64,000 bases of DNA from Streptomyces blattellae. GTDB taxonomy: Bacteria; Actinomycetota; Actinomycetes; Streptomycetales; Streptomycetaceae. Positions 17,674 through 25,149 of this stretch are shown one piece after another. The number at the start of each line of letters is the position of its first letter. The first letter of the stretch is position 1. Where the stretch lies: contig NZ_WJBG01000123.1 of the NCBI RefSeq assembly GCF_009709555.1, forward strand, positions 20,933 to 84,932. Reading direction: 5' to 3'. Made by a program: the position numbers and the translations under genes. The notes below the pieces were generated by a model that saw only the letters and a list, made by a program, of their open reading frames with translations, did not search any database and was not told the DNA's origin.

Positions 17674-18012
17674 CTACGCCAGGCCCAGGATCACGCGAAC
17701 GCACTCTTCCACACGCCTCATCTCGCTCGGATCCAGCAGGCCGAGACGCCTCCGAAGCCTTGGCTTGTCCACGGTGTGCAGGTCGGTGCAGTTCACGTAC
17801 GACTCGTCGTACTTGGTCACCCCGCAGTCAGGCCCGATCGGTACGTGGGTCGAGGTAGGGCCGGATGTTCCGGTGATCACGGCAACAGTGAGCGCCGACA
17901 GCGGTTCGGCGATGCGGTTCACCGTGAGAACGACCACTGGATGCGGGCCGAGAGGGCTGGGGAGGGCGCACCCCCACACTTCGCCCCGCAGGGCGGAACC
18001 GGCCTTCACCAC
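17674..18012 (-). CDS. mazF: MazF/PemK family endoribonuclease toxin
   Basis: 112 residues. Family signatures are RGEVWGCALP near residue 9, HPVVVLTVNR, the conserved TSTHVPIG stretch, VNCTDLHTVDKPRL and a final GLLDPSEMRRVEECVRVILGL helix. MazF toxins cut single-stranded RNA at short motifs. The gene begins with GTG at 18012 (or 18009), overlapping the antitoxin stop by 4-7 bases, the usual antitoxin-first coupled order. The protein looks full length with no broken motif. Confidence 0.85.
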   Translation of the reverse strand: MVKAGSALRGEVWGCALPSPLGPHPVVVLTVNRIAEPLSALTVAVITGTSGPTSTHVPIGPDCGVTKYDESYVNCTDLHTVDKPRLRRRLGLLDPSEMRRVEECVRVILGLA

Positions 18013-18374
18013 CCTGTCTCGTCCGCTGCCGCCAGCTCATCCACGGTCGCGGGCAGGACGCCTGCGGGAGTCGGGGCCTGAGCGCCCTGGTAGAAGTCGC
18101 GGATCTCCTGAGATGCCGCCACCTCGGTCGCCTCGCGAGAGAGCAGCCGAAGCCCTTCACGCAAGGCATCGGAGAGCGAATGCAGCTTCAGGGTCTGCAT
18201 CACCTGTTGCAGATCCGCCAGCTCATCCGGACGCAACCGCACCTGGGCCACGCTTGTAGCACCGCTGCCGCCCTGCTTCTGGCGCGGTTGTGAGGTCCGG
18301 GCCGCGGTCGAAGTGCGCCTTCTGGGTGTGGCACCTGAGGCGCGGTTCTTCTGTCGTTCGGTCTTCGGGGCCAT
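18006..18374 (-). CDS. mazE: MazE-type antitoxin (ribbon-helix-helix-like)
   Basis: 122 residues from the ATG at 18374, which has GGGGGAGGCAGGA just upstream; an earlier in-frame ATG at 18425 is less likely. The first ~45 residues are basic and disordered. The core VAQVRLRPDELADLQQVMQTLKLHSLSDALREGLRLL fits a ribbon-helix-helix fold for DNA binding and autoregulation. The acidic tail (VDELAAADETGW) should occupy the toxin. It overlaps mazF. The call rests on position and fold pattern more than on close similarity. Confidence 0.75.
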   Translation of the reverse strand: MAPKTERQKNRASGATPRRRTSTAARTSQPRQKQGGSGATSVAQVRLRPDELADLQQVMQTLKLHSLSDALREGLRLLSREATEVAASQEIRDFYQGAQAPTPAGVLPATVDELAAADETGW

Positions 18375-18453
18375 TCCTGCCTCCCCCCTCATCGTGTATG
18401 ACAAATGTCGTACAACCAGTGTCATTCTTGTTTCCTAGCTGGTCAAGGCTGGC

Positions 18454-19344
18454 TCAGGCGGCGTCGGAGAGGCGCTGCTCGCGCTGTCGGCAGTCCCGGC
18501 AGCGGCTGTGCTCCGCCGAGCGGAATCCCCGGTCGCAGCCGTCGCAGTTGCGCAGGGGCACGACGGCCGGACCTGCTGGGCGTTCTGCGCTTCTCGCCGG
18601 GGTCGGCAGAGGTGTCTCCTTGAGCCGGTAGGCGAGGATGCCGGCCGGGCGGGTCAGCAGGTGGTCGGGGAGCCCTGCGGTGAGGTGGTCCGTGATCTGT
18701 GTGGGCAGAAGGCCTGCCGCGAGCCACCGGGTGACGGCCGGGGCGAGGCGGGCGGCCTCCTGCTCGGTGAGGACAAGGCGGGGGTCGACCCGGCGCAGGG
18801 CGGCGAGTACGGCGATGGCTCGGGGGTCGGTGTCGGTGAGCGGGACCGGCGTCTCCGTCTCGGCCGGGGCGGGCGTCTGCGGTGTTTCCCGCACGGCCGC
18901 CGTTGCGGGCGTGGCCGCCGTAGCGGCGGGCCGCTTCCGGGGACGGCGCGGTTGGGGAGGCTGGGGCGGGCCGTCCGGATCGGACTCGGGGTCGCCGCCG
19001 GGGATGTCGTAGAAGTACGTCCGGGTACGGACCTGCCCGGTGGGCGTCCGCTCGCGGCGACGCTCCAGGTATCCGGCCTCTTCGAGTTCTCTGAGCGCAC
19101 GCGAGATCAGGATCTCGCCCTCGCTGAAGTGCTCGCACAGGGCGGTGATGGTCACGGCGGAGCCGTCGGGCAGGGAGGAGATGTACGCCGCGACGCCGAC
19201 CGTGACCGCGCTGCCGCGCCGCTGGGCGAGGGCGTTGGAGATCACGGTGAAGTCGGCCGTGAGGCGGGTGCGTACGTGGATCACGCCGGAGGTCGGTGCT
19301 CCGGCGTCGGCGCGCAGGGGCGCGTTAGACTGCGACTCAGCCAT
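18454..19344 (-). CDS. Helix-turn-helix protein with C-terminal zinc ribbon
   Basis: 296 residues. The first ~100 residues form a winged-helix replication/regulation-type domain (FTVISNALAQRRGSAVTVGVAAYISSLPDG, then HFSEGEILISRALRELEEAGYLERRRERTPTGQVRTRTYFYD). A Pro/Ala-rich linker follows, then a helical region (RLAPAVTRWLAAGLLPTQITDHLTAGLP) and a CDGC...CRDC zinc-ribbon-like end (CxxC-x14-CxxC). Such proteins are common and uncharacterised in Streptomyces. It is probably a DNA-binding regulator. It sits directly upstream of mazE on the same strand with a gap of about 80 bases. Confidence 0.65.
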   Translation of the reverse strand: MAESQSNAPLRADAGAPTSGVIHVRTRLTADFTVISNALAQRRGSAVTVGVAAYISSLPDGSAVTITALCEHFSEGEILISRALRELEEAGYLERRRERTPTGQVRTRTYFYDIPGGDPESDPDGPPQPPQPRRPRKRPAATAATPATAAVRETPQTPAPAETETPVPLTDTDPRAIAVLAALRRVDPRLVLTEQEAARLAPAVTRWLAAGLLPTQITDHLTAGLPDHLLTRPAGILAYRLKETPLPTPARSAERPAGPAVVPLRNCDGCDRGFRSAEHSRCRDCRQREQRLSDAA

Positions 19345-19625
19345 TGGGAAGTGGGTCTTCCTGATCGGTCAGGCCCTCGTTCGGGATTGCCGTCCCGGCC
19401 GGGGGCCGATGTCTGTGTGCGGTTGTCGCGGCGAACGTAACCGCCCGTGTCCCGCGCCTGCAAGCCGGTCACTCGGACGGGTGACGCGGGCTTTGCGGCC
19501 GGGGAGGGCGGGTGGGCGGGTAGTTCTTTCCCCCGGTCCTTTCAGGAGGTCAGCGGCCTGCCGGGCCCTCGCGGACAGGGGTCCGGTGAGCCCGGGGCGT
19601 GGACAGTGACCGGAGCCCGGCGGGC

Positions 19626-19847
19626 TCAGTGACGGTGGCTCCCGGCCTTCAACTCGCCTATGAAGGCGGCCCAGGAGGCGGCTTCGAAGCACAGTGCCGG
19701 GCCGTGCGGGACCTTGCTGTCACGGACCGGGACGACGGCCTCCTGGAATCCGTCGGCCACCTCCACGCAGTCGCCCCCCGCCTGATTGCTGTAGCTGCTC
19801 TTGCGCCAGGCGGCGCCGTTCAGATCGGGACGGGAGATTCGCGCCAC
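19626..19847 (-). CDS. DUF397 domain protein
   Basis: 73 residues. The family pattern is clear: LNGAAWRKSSYSNQAGGDCVEVADG, then VVPVRDSKVPHGPALCFEAASWAAFIGELK. DUF397 proteins are encoded next to XRE/DUF5753 regulators in Streptomyces and are thought to work with them. The GTG start at 19847 has GGAGG about 11 bases upstream and lies inside the 3' end of the XRE gene, so the two overlap by 128 bases. Confidence 0.85.
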   Translation of the reverse strand: MARISRPDLNGAAWRKSSYSNQAGGDCVEVADGFQEAVVPVRDSKVPHGPALCFEAASWAAFIGELKAGSHRH

Positions 19848-20667
19848 GGTAGTTGTCCTCCATGGTGGACCGGATCATGTCGAGCGACATGAGCGGGGGC
19901 AGTGCTGCCGCCCGCAGCCGATCGTAAATCACCTTGTAGCGACTGACGTCGGCCGGTTCTTCGATGAGTTGGCCGTAGTCCGAGCCTTCCGTGTAGGCCA
20001 CTTCTGATCCGTCCGGCAGAGTCAGGATTGTCAGCGAGCCACCCATCGCCTCGTGTCCGCCTTGGTCGAACGGCAGAACCTGCACGGTGATGTGGCGTTC
20101 CGTTGCCACATCGAGCAGTCGAGCCAACTGCTGCCGCATCACAGCATGACTGCCGATAGGGCGCCTCAGTACCGCCTCGTCCAGGATCACGCACAGCTCC
20201 GGTCGGTCGGCCGAACTCAAGTGCTCCTGCCGTCCCATTCGGGCAGCGACTCGCTCCTCCAACTGTTCTTCGCCGTCAAGCAGCGCGTCCAGACTGAGAA
20301 CGGCCCGCGCGTAATCCTCCGTCTGCAACAGACCCGGCACCACATGCGCCGCGTACTGCCGGATGGCCACCGCCCGCTCCGAGTACTCCATGAACTTCCG
20401 CGACCAGTCCGGAAACGCCTCCCGGTACACGTACGGCCACAGCTCCACCAGCAGATCATCCGCACCGAGCGCCATGTCCAGCGCCCGCGCCAGCTCCAGG
20501 GTCGGTTTCGCCCCGGACGCCCGCTCGATCTGGGTGATCCGGGTGCCCACCACGTGCGTCCTGGCGCCGAGTTCGGTCTGGGTCAGTCCGGCCGCCAAAC
20601 GGAGCCGTCGCACCCGTGCGCCGAACAGCGCCGCCATCGACGTACTGGGATCAATTCCGTTGGCCAA
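19720..20667 (-). CDS. XRE-family regulator with DUF5753 effector domain
   Basis: 315 residues from a TTG start with GGAAG upstream. The HTH is at residues ~16-70 (VRRLRLAAGLTQTELGARTHVVGTRITQIERA). DUF5753 follows (YAAHVVPGLLQTEDYARAVL, ERHITVQVLPFDQGGHEAMGGSLTILTLPDG, VAYTEGSDYGQLIEEPADVSRYKVIYDRLRAAAL). This is the Scr1/WhiJ-like group, often linked to development or antibiotic control. The natural end of the family comes near DNYRG; here the frame continues ~40 basic residues over the DUF397 gene, which may mean a lost stop or a frameshift. Confidence 0.85.
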   Translation of the reverse strand: MANGIDPSTSMAALFGARVRRLRLAAGLTQTELGARTHVVGTRITQIERASGAKPTLELARALDMALGADDLLVELWPYVYREAFPDWSRKFMEYSERAVAIRQYAAHVVPGLLQTEDYARAVLSLDALLDGEEQLEERVAARMGRQEHLSSADRPELCVILDEAVLRRPIGSHAVMRQQLARLLDVATERHITVQVLPFDQGGHEAMGGSLTILTLPDGSEVAYTEGSDYGQLIEEPADVSRYKVIYDRLRAAALPPLMSLDMIRSTMEDNYRGANLPSRSERRRLAQEQLQQSGGGRLRGGGRRIPGGRRPGP

Positions 20668-20816
20668 AGCGTCACTTCCGTTCCTTACGGGTCGAAAAGT
20701 AAGGCTGCGTCACCTGTTGAGCGTAGGGCGGTCGGACGACTCTGGAGTGCGGAACGTGATGGCTCGCGCACATCGTGCGACATCTCCCTGCTCGACGGAG
20801 AAGGACGGAACACGCC

Positions 20817-21290
20817 GTGCTGACAGAAACGACCGTCCCGGCGGATGAACCGGGGCGTGGTGCCCTCACCGACGCACAGAGCGAACTGCCGCCGCTTGTC
20901 GCACAGTTCGCGTCTTCTCCACGAGGTGCGCGACTGGCCCGGCGGCTCGCCGTACGGCGCATGGAGGAGTGGGGGTATCCGTCGCAGTCGGACGCGTCGT
21001 GCGCGGTCGCCCTCGTCGTCGCCGAACTCGCCGCGAACGCCGTGCGGCACGGCCGTGTGCCCGGACGGGACTTCGGCCTCCGACTCGCTCTCGACAGGGC
21101 GGCAGGCCTGGTTCGCGTCGAGGTCGCGGACGCGGCCACGGCGAAACGGCCACCCGCGGCCCCGCCTTCGTCGGCTCCTGAGGGCGAGTCGGGCCGAGGG
21201 CTGCTCCTGGTGGACGCCCTGGCCGTGCGCTGGGGTTCGGCGCCGCGTCACCCGCTGGGCAAAACGGTGTGGGCGGAGATGCCCGTCTGA
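20817..21290 (+). CDS. HATPase_c_2 anti-sigma/serine-kinase-like ATP-binding protein
   Basis: 157 residues from the GTG at 20817 (AAGGA upstream). The ATP fold shows CAVALVVAELAANAVRHGR (N box), then LVRVEVADA and GRGLLLVDALAVRWG (G boxes), as in RsbW/SpoIIAB-type proteins. It is divergent from the XRE gene, completing the common Streptomyces trio of ATPase, XRE regulator and DUF397 protein. Its partner is likely an anti-anti-sigma factor or the XRE module, which cannot be decided here. Confidence 0.8.
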   Translation: MLTETTVPADEPGRGALTDAQSELPPLVAQFASSPRGARLARRLAVRRMEEWGYPSQSDASCAVALVVAELAANAVRHGRVPGRDFGLRLALDRAAGLVRVEVADAATAKRPPAAPPSSAPEGESGRGLLLVDALAVRWGSAPRHPLGKTVWAEMPV

Positions 21291-21642
21291 GGGAACCGCG
21301 CGCGACCGCGGCGCTGACCGTACCGACCTCGGCGCGGTCGGCATGGCCTCGTGGACCGACTGCGCGAGGCTGTCGCCGTACTCGACGACGTACGCGTAAA
21401 CCTGCCCGGCGTGCGGGTCCGACCGGGGGCTCGACGAGGCGTGGGCCGAGCCGGCCACCGAACAACTGGTGCGACCCTGCGGCGGGAGGTCCGCACGGGG
21501 CTGCGGGACGCCACCGCCCACTTCACACCTCGGGTAGGCGTCAACGGCTCATGGCTGGACCTGCCGGGAGAACCGGGCGGTTCGACGCGGCCCTGACCGT
21601 CCGGCTCCGCGCACGACCTGCCCCCGCGGGCCGGGAGCCGTC
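21291..21642 (+). pseudogene. Degenerate stretch, possible methyltransferase tail
   Basis: In the frame 21351-21596 the text LREAVAVLDDVRVN... and LRREVRTGLRDATAHFTPRVGVNGSWL resembles the extreme C-terminus of class I methyltransferases. That tail typically ends in a helix, ATAxFTxPDGV, then SSWLV. Start, catalytic core and a clean end are missing, so it would be a remnant. No other gene is visible from 21291 to the promoter region at 21643. Confidence 0.3.
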
Positions 21643-21716
21643 GTACCGCGGTACCACGGGTACCCCCTCATTGCCCCCTCGGGTACCACGGTTTCCGGTC
21701 CGCCGACTCCTAGCGT
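21643..21716 (+). promoter_or_regulatory. Promoter region A with paired GGTACC dyads
   Basis: A 12-bp palindrome GTACCGCGGTAC (21643-21654), a second site GGGTACCA (21681-21688) and a -10-like TAGCGT (21711-21716). Distances are 38 bp between sites and 30 bp from the second site to TAGCGT, identical to region B upstream of the ABC transporter. Probably controlled by the response regulator at 26502. Confidence 0.6.
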
Positions 21717-21770
21717 GACAGGAGATGAAGCCCAGGAGGGGAGATCGCTCCCCTGACGCAGGGGGAGACG

Positions 21771-22481
21771 ATGATCGGGTCACAGCGCACTGAGCCGAGC
21801 CGGACCGACGGCGACGCGCGTCCGGCGCCGGGCGCTCTCGGCCCCCTCGCCTCCTTCGCCCGGTTCGTCCTGTGCGGTGGCGGAGTCACCGTCGCCGCCA
21901 GTGCCGTGCTGCCGTGGGCGGCCGAGCTGATGCCCATGGCCGTGGCGAACGCGCTGATCACAGTCGTCACGACCCTTCTGTGCACGGAACTCCACGCACG
22001 CATCACCTTCCGGACCGGGCAGCGTGCCGGATGGCGCCAGCACCTGGAGTCCGCGGGAACGGCCACCGCCGCGTATGCGGTGACCACCACCGCGATGCTC
22101 GTACTCGACGCGCTGCAGCCGTCCGCCGGGGCGCTCTGGCAGCAGGCCGTCTACCTCGGCGCCTCCGGTCTCGCCGGAATCGGACGCTTCCTGCTGCTGC
22201 GCCTGGTCGTCTTCGCCGACCGCCGGAAGACCACCGAGGCGCGGGCGCAGAGCCCGCTCCGCGTGACGAACGGCCTCGGCGCGCTGACGCTGACCGGTTC
22301 CGGCATCGACAAGACGCCCGCCGAAGCCGGCGTCGCGCTGTCCACCAGGTCAGCCCGCTGGTGCGGTACCTCAGCCCGCCTGCTGCGTGTGCCGGGCCGG
22401 TACTCGACTTCGAGGACGATGAGCCTGGCTACGAGCGCACCGGTCGCCTCCGCCGGCGTGACGTGCCCGGTGCCGGGCTGA
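21771..22481 (+). CDS. GtrA-like four-helix membrane protein
   Basis: 236 residues. Four hydrophobic segments lie in the first ~150 residues (FARFVLCGGGVTVAASAVLPWA, VANALITVVTTLLCTELHARITF, ATAAYAVTTTAMLVLDAL, QAVYLGASGLAGIGRFLLLRLVVF). This is the GtrA/DPMS pattern of proteins that help flip polyprenol-linked sugars. The last ~80 residues have no clear family character and may be a frameshifted or diverged tail. Start ATG at 21771 follows CAGGGGGAGACG. Its promoter mirrors that of the ABC transporter. Confidence 0.65.
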   Translation: MIGSQRTEPSRTDGDARPAPGALGPLASFARFVLCGGGVTVAASAVLPWAAELMPMAVANALITVVTTLLCTELHARITFRTGQRAGWRQHLESAGTATAAYAVTTTAMLVLDALQPSAGALWQQAVYLGASGLAGIGRFLLLRLVVFADRRKTTEARAQSPLRVTNGLGALTLTGSGIDKTPAEAGVALSTRSARWCGTSARLLRVPGRYSTSRTMSLATSAPVASAGVTCPVPG

Positions 22482-22537
22482 CCGGACCGGACCGCGGGGC
22501 CGTGCCGGGGACCCCGCCGACTCGCGTTCGGGTGGCC

Positions 22538-22586
22538 GGTGCCGGTGCCGGTGCCGGTGTCGGTGTCGGTGTCGGTGTCGGTGTGG
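22538..22586. repeat. Hexanucleotide repeat GGTGCC/GGTGTC
   Basis: Successive GGTGCC then GGTGTC units for about eight copies. No gene is expressed across it as far as I can tell; the adjoining GtrA-like gene ends at 22481. Confidence 0.8.
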
Positions 22587-22669
22587 ACAAAGGGTCCTGG
22601 ACGCCGGGGACCACCTGAGGCCGCGGGTGGTGTCGACGGGTGGCTGAGGCCGCGGGCCGTCGGTATGTG

Positions 22670-22722
22670 GTGCGCGGAGTGTGACAGTTTTCTGATTCTG
22701 AGAACCGTCACACTCCGCGCAC
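22670..22722. terminator. 53-bp near-palindrome with 16-bp perfect arms
   Basis: Left arm GTGCGCGGAGTGTGAC (22670-22685) and right arm GTCACACTCCGCGCAC (22707-22722) are exact complements. The 21-base centre is itself partly complementary (GTTTTC...GAGAAC). It could terminate the GtrA-like transcript or be a mobile repeat end. The centre is AT-rich, unlike its surroundings. Confidence 0.5.
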
Positions 22723-23104
22723 GGGTGGTCCGGCACCGCTGGAGTAACCAATAGCGCTCGCGTCGAACGGGGTCCTCACACGTCGCGACGGCGCGGAAGA
22801 CGATGATGCGTGCGGCAGCCGCGGGCCGGGGGCCGGGAAACGGGCGCCCGGCCGTTCCCGCGCAGGAGCCGGACCTGTCATCACGGCCGCACAAGTCGCA
22901 GGTCAGCGGGGAGTAACGAGCATCCGTGACAGGTCCTTCTCCGGTCACCACATGGTGGGAGGCACCCTGCACCGCCCTGCTCGCCGCATGGTGGGGGGCA
23001 CCCTGCACCGCCGTTCACGAGGGCCGGGCGCGCTGCGCCGTTTCCCGGGCGCGGCCGGCCGCGGCGAGCGAGGGCCGGGGCCGGTACCGGCGCTTCATTT
23101 CAGG

Positions 23105-23180
23105 TGGTACCGCGGTACCACCGCCCCCGCACCATTGCTCTCCTGGGTACCAGGATTCGAGGTCGCGGAACTCATAGCGT
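23105..23180 (+). promoter_or_regulatory. Promoter region B with paired GGTACC dyads
   Basis: A 16-bp perfect palindrome TGGTACCGCGGTACCA (23105-23120), a second site GGGTACCA (23145-23152) and TAGCGT (23175-23180). The same elements at the same distances precede the GtrA-like gene (region A). It likely drives the ABC transporter operon under the neighbouring two-component system. Confidence 0.65.
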
Positions 23181-23237
23181 TTGTGGTGCGGAAGACGAAG
23201 CCCGGTAGGGGCCCTTAACGAACGCGAGGTAGCGACC

Positions 23238-24173
23238 ATGATCGAGGCACAGCAGCTGACGAAGCGGTACGGCGAGAAGACGGCGGTCGACCGCCTGGAC
23301 TTCGTCGTCAAGCCCGGCACCGTCACCGGATTCCTCGGACCGAACGGCGCCGGCAAGTCGACCACCATGCGGATGATCGTCGGACTGGACGCGCCGTCCA
23401 GCGGCAGTGTGAAGGTCAACGGCAAGCGCTACGACCGGCACTCGGCGCCGTTGCAGGAGATCGGCGCGCTCCTGGAGGCCAAGTCGATCCATCCGGGCCG
23501 GTCCGCGTTCGACCACCTGATGGCGCAGGCCCACACCCACGGCATTCCGCGCCGCCGGGTGGAGGAGGTCATCGAGCTGACCGGGCTGCAGGCGGTGGCC
23601 AAGAAGCGCGCCGGCGCCTTCTCGCTCGGCATGGGCCAGCGGCTGGGTATCGCCGGGGCGCTGCTGGGTGATCCCGCCACCGTCATGCTCGACGAACCGG
23701 TCAACGGTCTGGACCCCGACGGTGTGCTGTGGATCCGCAACCTGCTCACCGGACTTGCCCAAGAGGGCCGTACCGTCTTCGTCTCCTCCCACCTCATGAG
23801 TGAGATGGCGCTGGTCGCGGACCACCTGATCATCGTCGGACGCGGACGTCTGCTGGCCGACACCACCGTGCAGGACCTGGTGCGCAAGCACGGCGGCGAC
23901 GCCGTGACCGTGGCCAGCGGCCAGCCCGCCCGCCTGCGCGAGATCCTCTCCGGCCCCGGCGTCGAGATCAGCGGTGAGATCGGCTCCGAGCACCTGCACG
24001 TGAGCGGCCTGTCCGCGCGTGCCATCGGCCTCAAGGCCGCCGAGTACGGCATCCCCCTGTTCGAGCTCGGCTCCAGGACCGTCTCCCTGGAGCAGGCGTT
24101 CATGGAACTCACCCACGACGCCGTCGAGTACCACGGCGCCACCATCACCGACACCCTTGGGAGTGCAGCATGA
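23238..24173 (+). CDS. ABC transporter ATP-binding protein
   Basis: 311 residues. Walker A GPNGAGKST (near residue 38), the Q-loop region, signature FSLGMGQRL (near 133), Walker B VMLDEPVNGLDPDG (near 153) and switch VSSHLMSEM are all present. The type is the DRA/BcrA-like exporter ATPase used with a single membrane protein for antimicrobial resistance or lantibiotic export. The ATG at 23238 has GAGGT upstream. It overlaps the permease gene by 4 bases, and histidine kinase and regulator genes follow. Confidence 0.9.
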   Translation: MIEAQQLTKRYGEKTAVDRLDFVVKPGTVTGFLGPNGAGKSTTMRMIVGLDAPSSGSVKVNGKRYDRHSAPLQEIGALLEAKSIHPGRSAFDHLMAQAHTHGIPRRRVEEVIELTGLQAVAKKRAGAFSLGMGQRLGIAGALLGDPATVMLDEPVNGLDPDGVLWIRNLLTGLAQEGRTVFVSSHLMSEMALVADHLIIVGRGRLLADTTVQDLVRKHGGDAVTVASGQPARLREILSGPGVEISGEIGSEHLHVSGLSARAIGLKAAEYGIPLFELGSRTVSLEQAFMELTHDAVEYHGATITDTLGSAA

Positions 24174-25039
24174 CCACGATGACCGCGACCCACAGCACGC
24201 CGCAGAACACGACCCACACCACGACCGAGACCTCGCCCGCGGCCCCACAGCACGCACGTCCGCGGTACAAGGTCACCGGCCTCAGGGTCCTGCGCTCGGA
24301 GTGGTCCAAGCTATGGACGCTCCGCTCCACCTGGATCACCCTGGGCCTGGGTCTGGCGTTCGTGATCGCCTTCGGCGTCATCGCCGCCTCACAGTACGAA
24401 TCCGGCGGTGGCCCCAACGACGACCTGAGCGACAGCACCGCCCTGGGCCTCTCCCTGTTCGGCCTGGCCTTCGCGCAGCTGGCGATCGGCATCCTGGGCG
24501 TGCTGGTCACCGCCGGTGAGTACTCCACCGGCATGATCCGCTCCACACTCGCCGCGGTCCCGCGCCGACTGCCGGTGCTGTGGTCGAAGTCGGCGGTGTT
24601 CGGCGCGGTCGCCCTCGCCGTCGGTACCATCGGCGCCTTCGTCACCTTCCCGATCGTGAGCGAGCTGGTGTCCGGCACGGCGGCGGAACTCTCGCTGTCC
24701 GACGACGGCGTCCTGCGCGGCCTGCTGGGCGCCGGCCTGTACCTCGGCCTGATCGCCGTCATCGGTACCGCGCTGGGTGCGCTGTTCCGCTCCGTCGCGG
24801 GCGGTATCGCCGTCCTGGTCGGCGTGCTGCTGCTGGTGCCCGGCCTGACCTCGCTGCTGCCCAACTCGTGGGAGGACGAGGTCAGCAAGTACCTGCCCAG
24901 CAGCGCGGGTGAGTCGATGTACGCGCTGACCCACGACGCGGCTACCCTTTCGCCCACCGCCGGCCTCCTGGTCCTGCTCGGCTGGACGGCGCTCGCACTG
25001 GCGGGTGCCGCGTACCGTCTGAAGCGTACGGACGTGTGA
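24170..25039 (+). CDS. ABC-2 type transporter permease
   Basis: 289 residues. A Thr-rich cytoplasmic N-terminus of ~40 residues precedes VLRSEWSKLWTLRSTWITLGLGLAFVIAFGVIAA, the standard ABC-2 permease opening. Five further hydrophobic segments follow (SLFGLAFAQLAIGILGVLV, AVFGAVALAVGTIGAFVTF, GLLGAGLYLGLIAVIGTALGALF, VAGGIAVLVGVLLLVPGL, GLLVLLGWTALALAGAAY). It is the partner of the ATPase through an ATGA overlap. Export of a drug or peptide is the usual role; the substrate is unknown. Confidence 0.9.
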   Translation: MTTMTATHSTPQNTTHTTTETSPAAPQHARPRYKVTGLRVLRSEWSKLWTLRSTWITLGLGLAFVIAFGVIAASQYESGGGPNDDLSDSTALGLSLFGLAFAQLAIGILGVLVTAGEYSTGMIRSTLAAVPRRLPVLWSKSAVFGAVALAVGTIGAFVTFPIVSELVSGTAAELSLSDDGVLRGLLGAGLYLGLIAVIGTALGALFRSVAGGIAVLVGVLLLVPGLTSLLPNSWEDEVSKYLPSSAGESMYALTHDAATLSPTAGLLVLLGWTALALAGAAYRLKRTDV

Positions 25040-25149
25040 CGCGACCCCTCCGCACGGGCGGCGCGGTACCGACCTGGTCGGCGACCGTGCCGCCCGGCCG
25101 CTTTGGGTCAGGTTGAGCAATGTTGAGCCACGATGGACAGGTGACAGCC

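Larger units (their letters stand above)
22482..23100. other. Intergenic region with hexamer repeat and long palindrome
   Basis: About 620 bases with no convincing gene. It holds a GGTGCC/GGTGTC hexanucleotide repeat at 22538-22586, the near-palindrome at 22670-22722, and further on the ABC promoter region. A direct repeat of GGTGGGAGGCACCCTGCACCG-like text occurs around 22951-23008 (ATGGTGGGAGGCACC / ATGGTGGGGGGCACC). Confidence 0.5.
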
